In this document: one piece after another, positions 10,629 to 22,972 of the stretch
How the letters are laid out: each line of letters starts with the position of its first letter
Position numbering within the stretch: position 1 is the stretch's first letter
Assembly (NCBI GenBank): GCA_905147135.1
Contig: LR990050.1
Location: 20,210,001 to 20,274,000 of the forward strand
Direction of reading: 5' to 3'
DNA from: Blastobasis lacticolella
Taxonomy: Eukaryota; Arthropoda; Insecta; Lepidoptera; Blastobasidae
Length of the DNA: 64,000 bases
Notes under the pieces: model-generated
Told to the model about the DNA's origin: nothing
Databases searched by the model: none
What the model saw: the letters and a program-made list of their open reading frames with translations, nothing else
Position numbers and translations under genes: made by a program

Positions 10629-10790
10629 TTTTTTTTATACCAAAAAACAAGTGGCAAACAAGCTTACGGCCTGCCTGATGGTAAGCAGTCACCGCAGCCT
10701 TTTGACGTTTGCAATACCATGGGCATCACCCACGCGTTGCCGACCCCGTAAAAACCTTTTTACCCCTTTCTTGAAGAATAATAACACACA
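10629..10790 (-). mobile_element. SINE-like element, family A, copy 1
   Basis: A T-run, then GTGGCAAACAAGCTTACGGC and CACGCGTTGCCGACCCCGTA. The same order of blocks occurs in at least six other places here. The T-run at the left end shows that the element reads on the minus strand with a poly-A tail. Confidence 0.7.
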
Positions 10791-11343
10791 ACCTACCCTA
10801 TGTTTCCCTCACATATTCATTCAGAGCACTATTGTTATTGAATATGTTATTAATAAACGAATTCGACAATTTTTTTTTAAATCTGTACACAGTAAGGTAC
10901 AGTTGACAGCCGTACTTTTCTATCGATATGACACACGTAGCTTACCCATCCCTAGTAAGTGGGCGAGCAAAGAGATGGTGGAGGGAGATCAATACGATAA
11001 TCGCGTTGTAGCGGGTGTATTTGTGATGTCAACAAAGTTAGAGCATTTTACTAAACACTTACGAATAGTATAAACAAAATTGGCGTTAAATGATCACGCG
11101 AACATTGTAACCAAGCTTCCTATCTAGCCGCTCGCGGTGTGTGGAAAATGTTGGCTCGCTTTTCATGCGTTGGTTGAGGATTGTTTTTATTCGAGTTTTT
11201 CACTTATAAAATGGTATCAGCGGTCGCAGTGATGGTATGTGGTGACTGGTGATCATGTGCGTCAAATTTAGTGTGTCAAGGGTGTGAATGTTGGTGCGGC
11301 TAGGGAAATTTGTGGATGGACTGGGACAAGTGAGCAACCAACA

Positions 11344-11443
11344 ATGGCGCACTGGGAGAGATTCCGAGAGTTCTTAGGGGATCGCAACGTCATGGCACCC
11401 TTCTCCCGGTTCTACCGGGCCATGGTACTCAAGATGAACAGGC
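11344..11443 (+). CDS. Candidate first coding exon of the ATP8A gene
   Basis: ATG at 11344 sits in the strong insect start context CCAACAATGG. It opens 33 codons beginning MAHWERFREFLGDRNV, ending with one extra base before a consensus donor GTAAGT at 11444. The next recognised ATP8A exon (23640) starts in a phase that needs exactly one carried base, so the two would join in frame. The N-terminus of P4-ATPases is poorly conserved, so homology cannot confirm it. A TATA-like TTATAAAAT lies near 11,204. The intron would be about 12.2 kb. It could instead belong to another transcript or be chance. Confidence 0.42.
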
Positions 11444-12504
11444 GTAAGTACTCTTACACACAAGTATAGGTCTACCCTTCTAGGTAGGGCACTAGGATTG
11501 GAATTACAGTGTCCTTATTTGATTGGATGCTGTGCACTGGCATCCAACCTATGAATCTTGTTTCTCAACAATTCAGGTGTCATTCGCTCAAATAATGTAT
11601 GTTTCTGTTTATTCATGTTTGTAGGTCACAATTTAAAAGTCATCTTAAAACTGATGCAAATGTCACTTACATATTGGAGGTTCTTATAAGGAACTGCACT
11701 TATATTGGGGTCACAAATTTTCTCCTTAAAATTTCTAGAACACATACTAAAATTTGATGACTCAGCTAATGCCGACTTGAATATGAGTTAATATGCTGAG
11801 TTTAGACTTTAGATTACTTTTATTACAAGATTCGTTTTATCTAATAAGCTTAAATTAATGTTTTATAACATCGATAAATAACTGACCCAGTGGAGGGATA
11901 AGGCAGTAGGTATATTGTAACTATATTGTTATTAGTGACTATTTAACTAACCATAGAAACTATGATACGATGCCCCCTGCGGTGCCTCTCGATGGCTCCC
12001 GGGTTAAATCTGCTTGGACCAACCTAATGAACAACTATGCCAAGTATCAGCGAATAGTCTGATTTAAAATGGTTCCCATACAAGATGTTGCACCAAATTC
12101 CAAGCTGTATAGCTTGGAATTTGGTGCTATGGGGTGGTATTTGAATAATATATATTATTATTAAACTTATTTATTTATTTAGATTATTGTTCTATAGTTT
12201 GTTTATTTATTAATATTGTTTTGTTGCTGATGTGTCTTTATAACAGTGTAGAAAGTAATTTTGAATCAAGTAGAATCAGTTTGTTCGATAACAACCACTC
12301 GTCCAGTCTGTTCTTGAAGGAATTCACTGACATGGCTATCACAACATTTTGTCATAATTTGTTCCACTTTCACACCACTCTGTTAGAGAAGAAGTGATGA
12401 GCAATATTGGTGGTAAGATGTTCGCACTCTAATTGCATTTGTTACCTCTGTGCAACTTGCTACCCTTTTCCGTTACAAACATTTTGTGAATGTGAGGGAC
12501 ACTA
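11444..12504. other. Sequence after the candidate first exon, no gene seen
   Basis: AT-rich DNA without a supported gene. It contains a perfect hairpin at 12,090-12,127 (17-base arms, loop GTAT). Confidence 0.4.
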
Positions 12505-12785
12505 TATTTTATTTTTTATACCACTAAGATGGCAAACAAGTGAGTTCCAGTGAGATCACCACACAGCCATCTTTGAACTTGTAGTGAACTTGTTTCGTTC
12601 TTGGTCTGAGGCTAGGAAACTTTATTGAAATGTCCTAAGAAAAACATGTTATCAAACACTTTTAGGCCAACTCTATAAACCAATCTTTGGGAATAAATAC
12701 TAATATATAATATAATATATTATTTAGAGACATTAGAGACTATTGGCCAGTTTCCCATACATTAATGTATTGTTAACTGTCAATA

Positions 12786-12990
12786 TAACGACCTGAGTGT
12801 TCAGTGGTCAACATCCGGTCTCCCACACAAGAGGTCCCGGGTTCGATTACCGGCCGGCAGAAATTGAAGTATATCTATATATGTAGTATATCAGTTATCT
12901 AGCACCCATAGTACAAGCTTTGCTTAGTTTGGGGCTAGATGGCGCTGTGTGAAATTTGTCCATGATTATTTATTTATTTATTTAATTAGA
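12786..12990 (+). mobile_element. tRNA-derived SINE-like element
   Basis: A B-box-like GGTCCCGGGTTCGATTACCG at about 12,832 is preceded by a tRNA-like segment (GAGTGTTCAGTGGTCAACA), and followed by GTAGTATATCAGTTATCTAG, a unique body and an ATTT/TTAT-repeat tail (12,967-12,987). This head-body-tail order is that of a tRNA-derived SINE. The tRNA part does not fold as a functional tRNA by eye. Confidence 0.6.
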
Positions 12991-13895
12991 ATTTGCCATC
13001 CTTATCTATGGTGACTTGTAGACAGAGATGGAAAAAGCTATAATCGATGATTAACATTAAAAAGCGTTTTATGTTGTAGAAAGTATGAGCTAGGACCGTA
13101 TTTAAACATATTATTTTTTATGAACAAAACAAGTGAAAAAAAAATACTTCAACTAATCTTCATTTTTGTGATTAGGTAATGTAAATAAGTAATAGCAGGC
13201 TAAAACACCCTAATAATAACCCTGTTTACCCTTGACCACTTGTACTCTGTCCAAGTTGACCTTGGAAACCCCTACCCGGGGCTATGATACCATCAGTATA
13301 ATTATTTAGTAACCTACTTCATATCCACACGATTTTGCTTTAGGCCAGGTTATTTCACTTTATTAAGGAATGTTTGACTGAATGCAAGAAGTTTACTTTT
13401 TTTTGAAATAATCAATTTGTGTTTTGATTGGTAGAAACTTTTAATTTAATGTTACAACTGTAATTAACTATTTTGGTAGCTAGTAGTCTCTCAGTTAGCC
13501 AAAATGGAATAAATTGTTGCAGAGTAAAGCCAAATAATAATAAGGAAGGAAGTGGCCATTAACAAACAGTGCAGGAGTCCCTGCTACCAATGTACCTGAC
13601 TGATTCATTTCTATGAAATGAATGTATCCTTGTTTGTAGCCAGAGGATAATAGAACTATATTACTATATTAATTAATTAATACAATGTCACGATAAAAAA
13701 TAATTAATTAAATGGCGGGAAGTCAATTTCGTGACTATAAAAAATACAATGTGTGGATGTAATGGTACCTTAGTTCCCGAACGGATCCCGACGCGGTTTT
13801 CGTCATTTTAAAACCAGTTTAATCATCGCTTTTAGCTTTAATTTGTTACATTTGATTCAAAGTAGTTTGGTAAATATATGAGTAGGTATTCTATA

Positions 13896-14160
13896 CATCA
13901 TCATCACAGCCCATAACAGTCCACTGCATGACTTAAGGCCTCTCCCACGAAAGGGAAGGTTATTGCCATAATCTCCACGCTTGGCAGGCGGGTTGGAGAT
14001 CGCAGTGTTGTAAATATAACAATGGAAAACGCTGCTGCCCATTTTCCAGCCTCCGGAGACTCTAAGATCTTTTGCCTCGAAATCATTAGTCGCCTTGTAC
14101 GACACCCACGAGTGTAAGGGGTTGGTGCTATTCTACTCTGCCGGACACCACACGGCCAAT
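13896..14160 (-). repeat. Dispersed lepidopteran-type repeat
   Basis: Contains CATCATCACAGCCCATAACA, TTTTGCCTCGAAATCATTAG and TTGTACGACACCCACGAGTG, blocks that I remember as a common interspersed repeat in moths and butterflies. Only one copy is obvious in this window, so assignment rests on memory. Confidence 0.4.
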
Positions 14161-14574
14161 ATTCTATACATAGTATAAGATAAATGTATGCTTAGATCTT
14201 TAAACTACGCAAATGATTTTAATGCGCCCGCTGAGGTCCGCATAAAATAGGTCGGCGGTCTGCTAGTGATTAGTTAACCGTGAACGTGACATACTCGTAG
14301 GTGCCTATTGCTTTGCCCGTCTATCGTAGTGAGTATGCACAGAAGTCAGAAGTTATTCGGGGGGTTAACGACACTGTGCAGTCACAGTTCGTTATTGGGA
14401 TATAAACAAATATATTTACTTCACCATACCCAATTTTATTGCGGTTTTCAACAATAGATAGAGTGATTCAAGAGAAAGGTTTATAAGCGAGAGTAAATGG
14501 GGTAGGTAGGGGTAAAGTAGGGGTACGCGAAAGAAGTCGCGCCGGATCCACTAGTACCTTATAATATGGAGTTT

Positions 14575-14745
14575 CTCGCAAAGACCGCATCCGAAACGCC
14601 CATATTCGCGGTAGCCTTCACGTCTGTGACATCGCAGATACGCTGCAAGAGTGCCGTCTTCGATGGTATGGCCAAGTCTTGCCAGGCCTTTCCCGCCAGG
14701 AAGTAGAGGCCGGCCCAAGAAGCGGTGGCTAGACGTCTCGTTTAA
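14575..14745 (+). mobile_element. LINE 3'-end fragment
   Basis: Reads KDRIRNAHIRGSLHVCDIAD, then RLRWYGQVLPG and a PR-GG-RWLDV-like end, the C-terminal blocks of an insect LINE polymerase. Homologous to the minus-strand fragment at 8,690-8,860. Confidence 0.6.
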
Positions 14746-14751
14746 ACTATA

Positions 14752-14966
14752 GTAACAGATGCTCCGATTTGGCTGGAGCCGACCAGCTGTCAGTTGCAGT
14801 CGATACTAATCTTTAAGCAGTACAAAATAAAATCGCTTTTGGATTAATTCGGATGCGCGGGCGAGCCGACCTTGGGCGGATCTCCGACCAAGTCCCCCGC
14901 ACCGTAAGGATTAGTATCAACTGCAACTGACAGTTGGTCTGCTCCAGCCAAAACGAAACATCCGTG
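14752..14966. mobile_element. TA-flanked inverted-repeat MITE, copy 1
   Basis: Arms of about 60 bases (GTAACAGATGCTCCGATTTG at the left; its imperfect reverse complement ending CATCCGTGAC at the right) flank a short centre. TA occurs directly outside both ends, as in Tc1/mariner-type insertions. A related copy is at 42,911-43,121. Confidence 0.65.
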
Positions 14967-15244
14967 ACTAGTTTTAGAATGACATGCGTGCTAACATACA
15001 ACAAACTACGAAGGATGCCGAAGACCGAGCAAAATGGAGAAGAAAGTGTAGGAAGGCGAACAGAAGCCAGAATGTGAGGTACCGAAAATCAACTGTTCAA
15101 AAGGAAGCCGGATAACCGAACAAACCATGACAACTTTGTTGTTATTCTATGCCTACTTACTTATTTACTACCTATTACCCGCATCTTTTATTGAGTAATA
15201 CGTAGAACCCGACACTCCCCTAGAAGCCTAATATAAATACTTGG

Positions 15245-15715
15245 CGTCGACATTTCTAGTGACGTCCAATTTCGTGATCATCTGAAGAATAAGGTCAATG
15301 TCGCATTCATCCCTATAAAGCCTAAGTTAAGGCTCATATGTAGTGGGTACTGTTTCCATATCTGGACTGGGGCGCCTCAGTACCTATCTGCTTCTTCCAT
15401 TTGACCGCATTCAACCTTACGCGGCCCGAATAGTCGACGAAGAGAGTCTCGCTAGCCGGCTTGACGTTCTGACTATGCGGAGAGAGGTTTCCTCATTGTT
15501 GATCTTCTACCGTCTGTCAGTGCTCTGAGGAATTGTTTGGACTAATACCAGCTGCAGAATTTCACCACCGTACAACCCGCTGTAAATTGAAGTTCCACCC
15601 GTACCACCTGGACGAGTGGCGGTCGACCACCGTACGATATTCACGAAACTTCCTGCTTCGTGCGATCACGCTTTGGAACGAGCTTGCCTGTTTCTCCACC
15701 GATAAATATTTTTTT
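15245..15715 (+). mobile_element. Jockey-like LINE reverse-transcriptase C-terminal fragment
   Basis: Broken frames read WTGAPQYLLLPFDRIQPYAA, ARIVDEESLASRLDVLTMRR, then ELFGLIPAAEFHHRTTRCKL and FLLRAITLWNELACFSTD. This order is a conserved C-terminal stretch of LINE polymerases common in Lepidoptera. A frameshift near 15,525 separates the halves and the 5' end is missing. Confidence 0.7.
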
Positions 15716-16374
15716 ATTTATCACAATAAAAATGCATGGCAGAGTTTAAAAAAAAAGGAAATTCTTGTTTATTACCTGCTTACTTAATTCGTAAAATTAT
15801 ATTCATTTCGAAACCTTGAAGCACTAGTGCGACTCACACTTGACCGGTTTTTTATTTAAATGTACAGTGGCCATACTAATTGTATGACGAGACACACGAA
15901 CAGACAGACAGAGGAGGCTTAGTAACAGGGTTTCTTTTTCACCCTTATCCATAGGTACGGTACCGTAAAAAAAGATCACGAAAAACGATGCGTCACCTGC
16001 ATTTTAAACGTTGCACTGCACAGCAACTCCAAGGCCGATACAAGATGCCATTCCATCGTTACGAGGCGACCTCACTAGAAATGTATGGCGATGGTTATCT
16101 AATGCCGCGCTGCTATATCGCGCGGGGATTTTTTAAAACATCTAGCTACCTAGATTCTAAATGGTTTACGTACGCGTACGCCTGACCGCGCCAGTATGAG
16201 TTGAGATTAGGTAGGTACCTAAGTACCTAAATATTGCGTTTAGTCGCGTGCGAATTTAATTGGATATTCGTACGTTGAATTGTAAACGAAGGTGATGGTG
16301 TTTACGATTGTAAATCTGTAACACGCGACAGGTGGATATCGCCCTCAGTTACGGAAATATGAAAATGAAAAACA

Positions 16375-16545
16375 ATATTTGACACGTTGATCATGACAGC
16401 CCACCTGATGGAAAACGCCTGTCGCCCATAACATTTACGATTCATGCATTTAAGTTGCAGGCAACAAAAATGCAGAGGTGCCAATGCGTTGTCATTGTGT
16501 GGATTAAGATGAAATGCCTCATGCCTGCTGGCTACCTTATCCTTC
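16375..16545. repeat. SINE-like repeat, family F
   Basis: Contains CACCTGATGGAAAACGCCTG and TTTAAGTTGCAGGCAACAAAAATG. Related blocks occur at 23,873-23,950, 33,855-33,935, 34,312-34,398 and 41,800-41,930. Confidence 0.5.
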
Positions 16546-16559
16546 AAACCGGAACACGA

Positions 16560-17784
16560 AAATTAGCGGGAGAAGTAGATGAGGGGTTGGTACCTAGCCA
16601 GGCGGACTCCACAGACATGTCATTTGACTGAGTACTACCACTGGTATAAAAGACGTACCTACTAAAAGAGCTAAATTAAATTTGGCCAAGCCCAGCAGCT
16701 TTCGGCTGATATGATGATGATAATGACGATGTAGTTTAAATGTGCCATTAATTCTAACCAGGGGTCTACAAGAAATAGGTCCTATATTAACTACTTAAGA
16801 GTGTATTTAGGTTACGTCTAAAGTAGTTTATTGTAACTGCATGCACATTCTGCTCGCCTTCAACCTGTACTTGTATATCTTATCTAATGTTTCTCCAAAA
16901 AGAGCCAAAAAGAAACAGTTGAATTATGAGTCGGCAATACGGTTGCGGCTGTATGTCCGTTAGTTTTTTGTTAATTTACATAGTGTACGTGAAATTCAGC
17001 TTGTTGTCCGGACAAGAACAGTGATTCGTTGCGAAACTTTGCCAAATGTTCAGCATAAGATCGTATTATATTAGCTAGGCTGGGAGGCAACGTAGATCAT
17101 TTGTTTTTAAACAAGTTTTGCATGTGCTTGTCGTTGGTGTTGTCTCTCGATAGAGTATATTCTATCATTCACATGTTGCCGAACCCGGGATACCGGGAAC
17201 ACAATTTCTTATACTTTTTGATGAAAGCCATGGTCATGCTGTAGGTACTCTCTTTCTACACGACGAATAAACTAATATTTAGGTAGTCTTTAAATTGTTT
17301 TTGTAGATGCTATGCTTCAGTTTATTGTTTGAAAAACACCTTGAATATTATCCTAAAAAAACTCTCGGAAAAAGTAAACATATCGTAGAATTTGGATATA
17401 TTCTATAACCACGCGTTTTGAAGTAAAAATAAGCAAATAACTTTACAAATGATAAACGTTTATTGAACAATACATTAAAGTACTTAATACAATTGAACCA
17501 ATTTAAAAAAATATAACCATGCCTGACAAAAAAAACCCTTAATCTAACTAACCTCAGGTAATAAAAATACAAATAATGTACTTATACAAATGGGTCGCTG
17601 TGAAGAGTGAAGTGGAAACCCAAGTTATTAGAGTCACCTCACCGCTTATAATATAGGTGATAAAAATCAATGAGACGTGTCCCTAAATAACTTTACACAA
17701 TTAGAGGTTTACTGTCGTGGGTGGCGTGTATGAGTCAGTGCTACGTTTTATGTTAGCGGAAAGCCGCGGAATTTTAATAAAACA
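16560..17784. other. Intronic or intergenic sequence, nothing recognised
   Basis: Mostly AT-rich; only spurious short frames. Confidence 0.3.
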
Positions 17785-18165
17785 GACATGTTTATTAAAT
17801 ATGTGACTAGCTGGCCCGATGCGTCTTCGTTTGCTCGTTGTCCTACCCTATATACCTTCCTCTTGAACCACTGTATCTATTATATTGTTATACTAAACGG
17901 GACTCACAAGCGACGCACCTTTTCGATCGGTTTTCCCGACGACCACTCCACCGCCTCGAACACGGTTGGTGTAACCCTACCGAAACGTCGGGAAAACAAA
18001 TCGAAAAGGTACGTCGCGTGTGAGTACCGTTTAGTATAATTATATGTGTAAAGAACGCGAATTTAGTTTAAAACAAGCATTAAATTCCATTTGCGTAGTT
18101 TAAAAGATTTAAGTATCCGTACGTACAGAGGGACAGACGGCGGATGCGACTTTGTTTTGTACCAT
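17785..18165 (+). repeat. Family D dispersed repeat split by a hairpin element
   Basis: Starts ACTAGCTGGCCCGATGCGTC and continues with CCTTCCTCTTGAACCACTGT; it resumes after 18,040 with TTTGCGTAGTTTAAAAGATT and ends GCGACTTTGTTTTGTACCAT. The same order without the break is at 49,808-50,010. The break at 17,888-18,039 is a foldback hairpin. Confidence 0.65.
17888..18039. mobile_element. Foldback hairpin element nested in a family D repeat
   Basis: Left arm 17,888-17,941 (TATACTAAACGGGACTCACA onward) and right arm 17,986-18,039 are near-perfect reverse complements of about 54 bases, separated by a 44-base loop. No coding capacity. Confidence 0.65.
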
Positions 18166-18984
18166 GTATAGACAAACAAAAAATATGATCGACCTATTAT
18201 GTTTCCTATGCATACGGAACGCTTTAGGTGAATGATGATCACTGATGTCAGGTCATCGGAATAAGTATGATGTAATCAGTTGGAATAGTCTAATATCCGA
18301 TGGGCAAGGGGATCGCCATCGGACGCTGATGGCTGTCGCCGGCTTTGGACACGTGCCAAGCGTGTGCCTGTTTAGTGTTTACAGCTCCATTTACCGGTTC
18401 TCACAACGATGACACGATGGAACTTAGTGATAATATTGATGCTCGCGTGTGATAGCATCATAAATGATGTTAATTGTGTCTATTAGGTTCGAATTTTTAA
18501 AACACAAATAACTGCCTAGTTTGTATGACTTTTGATGGATCAATTCTTGAAAGGTACATCCGGTAGTAATGGCTGGTCTATTCTAATCTATTTGATCGAT
18601 AATTATGTTCACTTATAGTTCGAAACAAACATCAAAATCAATAAGGGTAGTGTGTTTATTTCGTCATTATAATATAATAGCTGATTCGATGGACATTTCT
18701 TTAGTTCTTTTATTCTTTTAATTTTTGAAGTGATCAGTGCTTTGTTCAGTCCCATGGTGAGAGCAGACGTAGCGGCATCCATTCAAGAGCCGAGAATGCT
18801 CGTCATCACGTGTCTGCTGCCACTAGTTAGGTGGAGTGCCGTTTATCTTCTCATTTCAGACTTACGTCGCTATTCACATAGTCTATCCATCTTTTCTTTG
18901 GTCCAGGGTACGTAATTATGAAGATCGATTATTTTATTTTATTTAATTATTTATTTGCCAACAGATTTACATTTCGGGTATTTA

Positions 18985-19212
18985 TCAGATGTTTTTTTTT
19001 TTTTTTTTTTTTTATGTCATACGGTAGGCAAACAGGCAAACGGGACACCTGATGGAAAGTGGTCACCACTGCCTAAAGACATTAGCAACACCAAGAGTAT
19101 CGCTAATGCGTTGCCCACCTCTATAACACGTTGCTCTGGCAGCAAAAAGCAAATGCCACTCCACTGCCAAAGCCACGGTTCCCCAAATCCCCACCCCATG
19201 GAGCACTGATTA
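18985..19212 (-). mobile_element. SINE-like element, family B, copy 1
   Basis: A 21-base T-run, then GTCATACGGTAGGCAAACAG, GACATTAGCAACACCAAGAG, CACGTTGCTCTGGCAGCAAA and AAGCCACGGTTCCCCAAATC. Five copies of this order lie in the window. The T-run means it reads on the minus strand. Confidence 0.7.
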
Positions 19213-20084
19213 TCTCAGGCGTCTCATTATTATTTCGGAACTGCTGTTTTTGCTGCAATGCACTAAAACTCCATCCAAACAGGGTCTTAATCGTAAGAAT
19301 TTTCGTGTAGACTAAAATTTAGGAAATTTTTTGAATGTTGACTGACAGACACTTATTGTTCGATCAGAAGTGGTAAATTGCTTTCGCATACGTGTATAGT
19401 GACATATTATTATTTTCAAGGTAATGATATATATCCACCTTAACACGCACATGACAACCATCCTTCATCCTGCCCATATCACGTTGACCTATTGCCCTTC
19501 ATATTTTCCGTTACTGATAGAACAATGGAATTTCCATAGTTCTATCCATAATCTACAGTTATTGGAATAGAATAAATAAAAAGAATTAGGTTACTACCTA
19601 CGCGATGTTCCCGCGAGGCAAGGCCGTTGCAGACTCAAGGGCGACGATGCATCCGTGTGTTGGCTATTTTGGAGAGCTGATCAATTGTTTCATAGTCTAT
19701 TGTTCTTGTGTTCTTGCTTCAGTTCTCTAAATAGTTTACTTAGTTCTTCTAAACTACGTTTCGGATTTTAGTTCATCGTATTCGGAGTATTATGGTGTCC
19801 GGAATGAGGTTGCAAGAAAATAATTTATTGCTGATCGCGATGTTAATTGCTTTTTGGTGGGGTGGTACAACCGTTTATTGGCTTTTCCTTTTTTAAGAGT
19901 GGCCCATTAAGTTCAAATTGGGCTAGGGATGTCAAGAAGATAATTTTTGTGTTTTTTGTTTGTTGTTATGTTGTATTTGTTGACTTGTATAATGGAGTGA
20001 CATTGTCTTCGGACAAAGTTTCTTAAATAAATATATCAGAATAACGTATATTTGTTATGGGATATGCTAGAGCAAAAAAATCGT
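19213..20084. other. Sequence with no recognised feature
   Basis: AT-rich, no gene, repeat or RNA recognised. Confidence 0.3.
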
Positions 20085-20390
20085 GATTAGGATAGAGAAA
20101 GGAATGCTGATGTGATTTGGTCATGTAGAGAGGATGAAGGAGAGGAGATTAACGAAATAGATATATTGGCAGGAGTGGATGGCAGCCTTGGAACGGGAAG
20201 ACCTAGTCGTACATATCACGATCAAATCGGAGATTTCTAGAAAGGTCCAGTCAAGAGTGCCCTAAACCGACGAGCATGTGTGAAAAAGTTGATGAATGTG
20301 GAAGAAGCTCGTTTGACAGGACCGTTGCAAGTGGAACAATGTGGTCTCTACCTACCACTACGGGCGTGACGGAATGTACCTAGGCATATA
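20085..20390 (+). mobile_element. LINE C-terminal fragment
   Basis: In broken frames the sequence keeps FGHVERMKERR-like, GTGRPS-TYHDQIGD and RRACVKKLMNVEEARL blocks, an order seen at the 3' end of insect LINE polymerases. Several frame changes; inactive. Confidence 0.5.
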
Positions 20391-21278
20391 CGTATGTAGG
20401 TTTCAAATACTTTGAACGCAAAAAAATTTAATGTGTAATTTTTTTAAAGTATAGGTTTACCTCTCTAGTGTTTGTATCTTTTCGAAGTCGGGGCGGGTTG
20501 CTAGATATGTAAGGTATTCGGAACACCACAATGTAGACATGACGATTTTCACACTGACGAACTCGTTTTATCATCAATGTGAAATTCGGTGTTTTCACGC
20601 CGCAAAATGCATCCGAATGTTGGCAAACATTACACACGTCTTGCAGTGAACGTGGACGTTGTATCTAATTTTATGACTTGCATAAATTAAAATTAGACTT
20701 TAGGTAGGTACTTGATTTGCAAGTCTTGTGTTATTGTCAAAATTTTATTGTACAGCTGCTAGATGGTGAATCTCCAATGACAAAATCTTGTAGAGAGCTA
20801 ATAGTCTCTTGCGCAGCAGCTATAGTTACATCCATTGGTCGCGTTTGTATCGCCGTAAATTGATAAAAACAATACGATGCGGGTACTATTCAGAGAATAC
20901 AATACAATACTACAAAGTACTTTTATGATATTCTTTTTATTAATTTATTTACTTTATCCTCTTTCTAACGATATTATTGTCTAGCAGGCGGGATTATGAT
21001 TCATAGTGTCGTCTGGTAATACACATAATTCCCCTGTTAAAATTATGTAACACAACTACACTACGTCAATTGAAATAATATTCGCGATAGGATGGGAATT
21101 TTTCGTGTGTAAAATTGTGTCACGGAACGGTGCGGATTGGGAGTTGGAACGAAATGTTGCTGCATTCGGCGCGCCATTTTGGTACAAAACTACCAAATTA
21201 GCTCACACTAAATTAATGAGCCGAAAATTAGCATTGGCGTTTTCTGGCAACGTATTAGGGTTAACAATTAGATACATG
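20391..21278. other. Sequence with no recognised feature
   Basis: No supported gene or named repeat. Confidence 0.3.
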
Positions 21279-21522
21279 TTTTTTTTATACCACTAATGTG
21301 GCATACAAGCTTGCGGCCTGCCTGATGGTAAGCAGTCACCGCGCCCTATGGACGTTTGCAATACCAGGGGTACCACCCACGCGTTGCCGACCCCGTAAAA
21401 ACCTTTTAACCCCTTTCTTAAAGAACTCCATGTTGTACTCCCCAGGGAAAACCTCTCCAGGTAGTTCATTCCACAACCTTAGTGTGTGTGGGAGTAAGTT
21501 CCTTCGGAACGTGTGCAGTAAC
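21279..21522 (-). mobile_element. SINE-like element, family A, longest copy
   Basis: T-run, TATACCACTAATGTGGCATA, CACGCGTTGCCGACCCCGTA, AAGAACTCCATGTTGTACTC and CCAGGTAGTTCATTCCACAA. This copy extends beyond the end of the nested copy at 46,667-46,842, so that one is 5'-truncated relative to it. Confidence 0.7.
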
Positions 21523-22397
21523 GTGCATTATTTGACATTAAATAGGTGATATGAATCGATAATCGCCCCAACGAACTTACCCAAAACGTGATGGATAACC
21601 AAAGCTTTGAAGCTAAGGATCTCATTTGAGAATTAGAAAATTGATGTTCTGGGAGCATACCTAAAAAGACTAATCCAAATTTGACACAACAATGACTGAA
21701 TGTCCTTTCTGTGACAGCAACAAACAAAGCACCGGTAACGCAAATGACTTACGGCCAACGTTTTCCTGAAGATTATTTCAATCCCGCGAACAACGCCACA
21801 AATCCTTTTGGGCAACATTTAGGTACAAATTTTCATATTTTTTATTTTACTTTTTCTAAAATCGATCGCCAACTGAAACTCTATTACATAATTATGTCGG
21901 GTCTATCCCTGTAATTTTCCACATTGAATATGCTCTGTAAATACTGGCATCAAAGCGGCTACCTAATAGCACGGCTGCCAAAGACTTGTCGCGCCCCATG
22001 AATGTTTAATCAAAGGTTGCCACGATATATGGAGTACTCATAACGGAATAACTGGTGCATATTTAACGTACAGAAGACCGCTACCTGATTGAGAAGCCTG
22101 TCGAGTCGAGTCGAGCCGTTGGTTGTATTTTATCGTGCCACGTGACCTAATCGTTTCGCAACTCAATGTGGGCAAATCACCTACGTACGGTCGGGTATCG
22201 ATATCATGTATGGTTTGTGTGGGTGTTTAGTTAATTTCCACGTAATGCAATGTTTGACTTCAAGCTAGGGCCTATCTAAGCATATCTCTTTTAGTTTTAG
22301 AATAATTGACACGAAGACGTATAAAAGTGTGAAACACGTTAAATAAACTGTTTTGGACACGAGAAAATGGCACCGATTGAGCTAAGAAAGTACATAT

Positions 22398-22545
22398 CAT
22401 CTATAATCCGCGTCATGAAAGTAGAGATTTGTCAAATGGCAGTGGAGGGGATTTCGCGCAGGTATTCGCCTACTAAGCAAGTCGAATCACGTGACCCGCC
22501 AAGTCTCTTCTTATTTGACACTAGTTGTAACACCTACAGCTTTAA
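22398..22545. repeat. AAGAGACTTG-family repeat, copy 2
   Basis: Close match to 8,555-8,690, including GGGGATTTCGCGCAGGTA and GTGACCCGCCAAGTCTCTTC. Confidence 0.6.
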
Positions 22546-22972
22546 AAAACTGCTCAAGTAGAGCCCTAGACATGCCTTAGACCTAGCCAAGAATAGCCTC
22601 TTAGGTGATTTGATTCGCTCTGCAGATTGAGTGAGCGGTAGTAGTGCGCTGTGTATTTCATCATATTAGATTGCAGTCTCGCATAGAGCACCTAGAAACA
22701 GGGCGCTTCAAGGCTTCAAGGGCATAGCGGTCTTTCCTGTTTCGAGCCCTGTTCGTTTGATGAATTTAACCCGTTTCTTAGGACCGGTGTCTTTTCATAA
22801 TAAACATTTTAGAGAAAAAGAGAGGGAGGGTTTAGAATTTAATGCTAGGAAACAAATATTTCATATTGATTGTAGTCCAAGATTATTTATTATTGAATTA
22901 ATGAAATATGATTCGTAAACATGTACCTACATAATCATTTTACAAAATCGAGAGTAAACGTTTTACTGTAGG

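Noticed and set aside
12090..12127. Bacterial-type terminator
   Set aside because: No bacterial gene context and no U-run; the window is eukaryotic.
12832..12851. tRNA gene (GGTTCGATT B box)
   Set aside because: No complete cloverleaf could be drawn; the block is the head of a SINE-like element.
22367..22561. Alternative ATP8A first exon starting MAPIELRKY
   Set aside because: The frame runs straight into a dispersed repeat and shows no donor in the needed phase.
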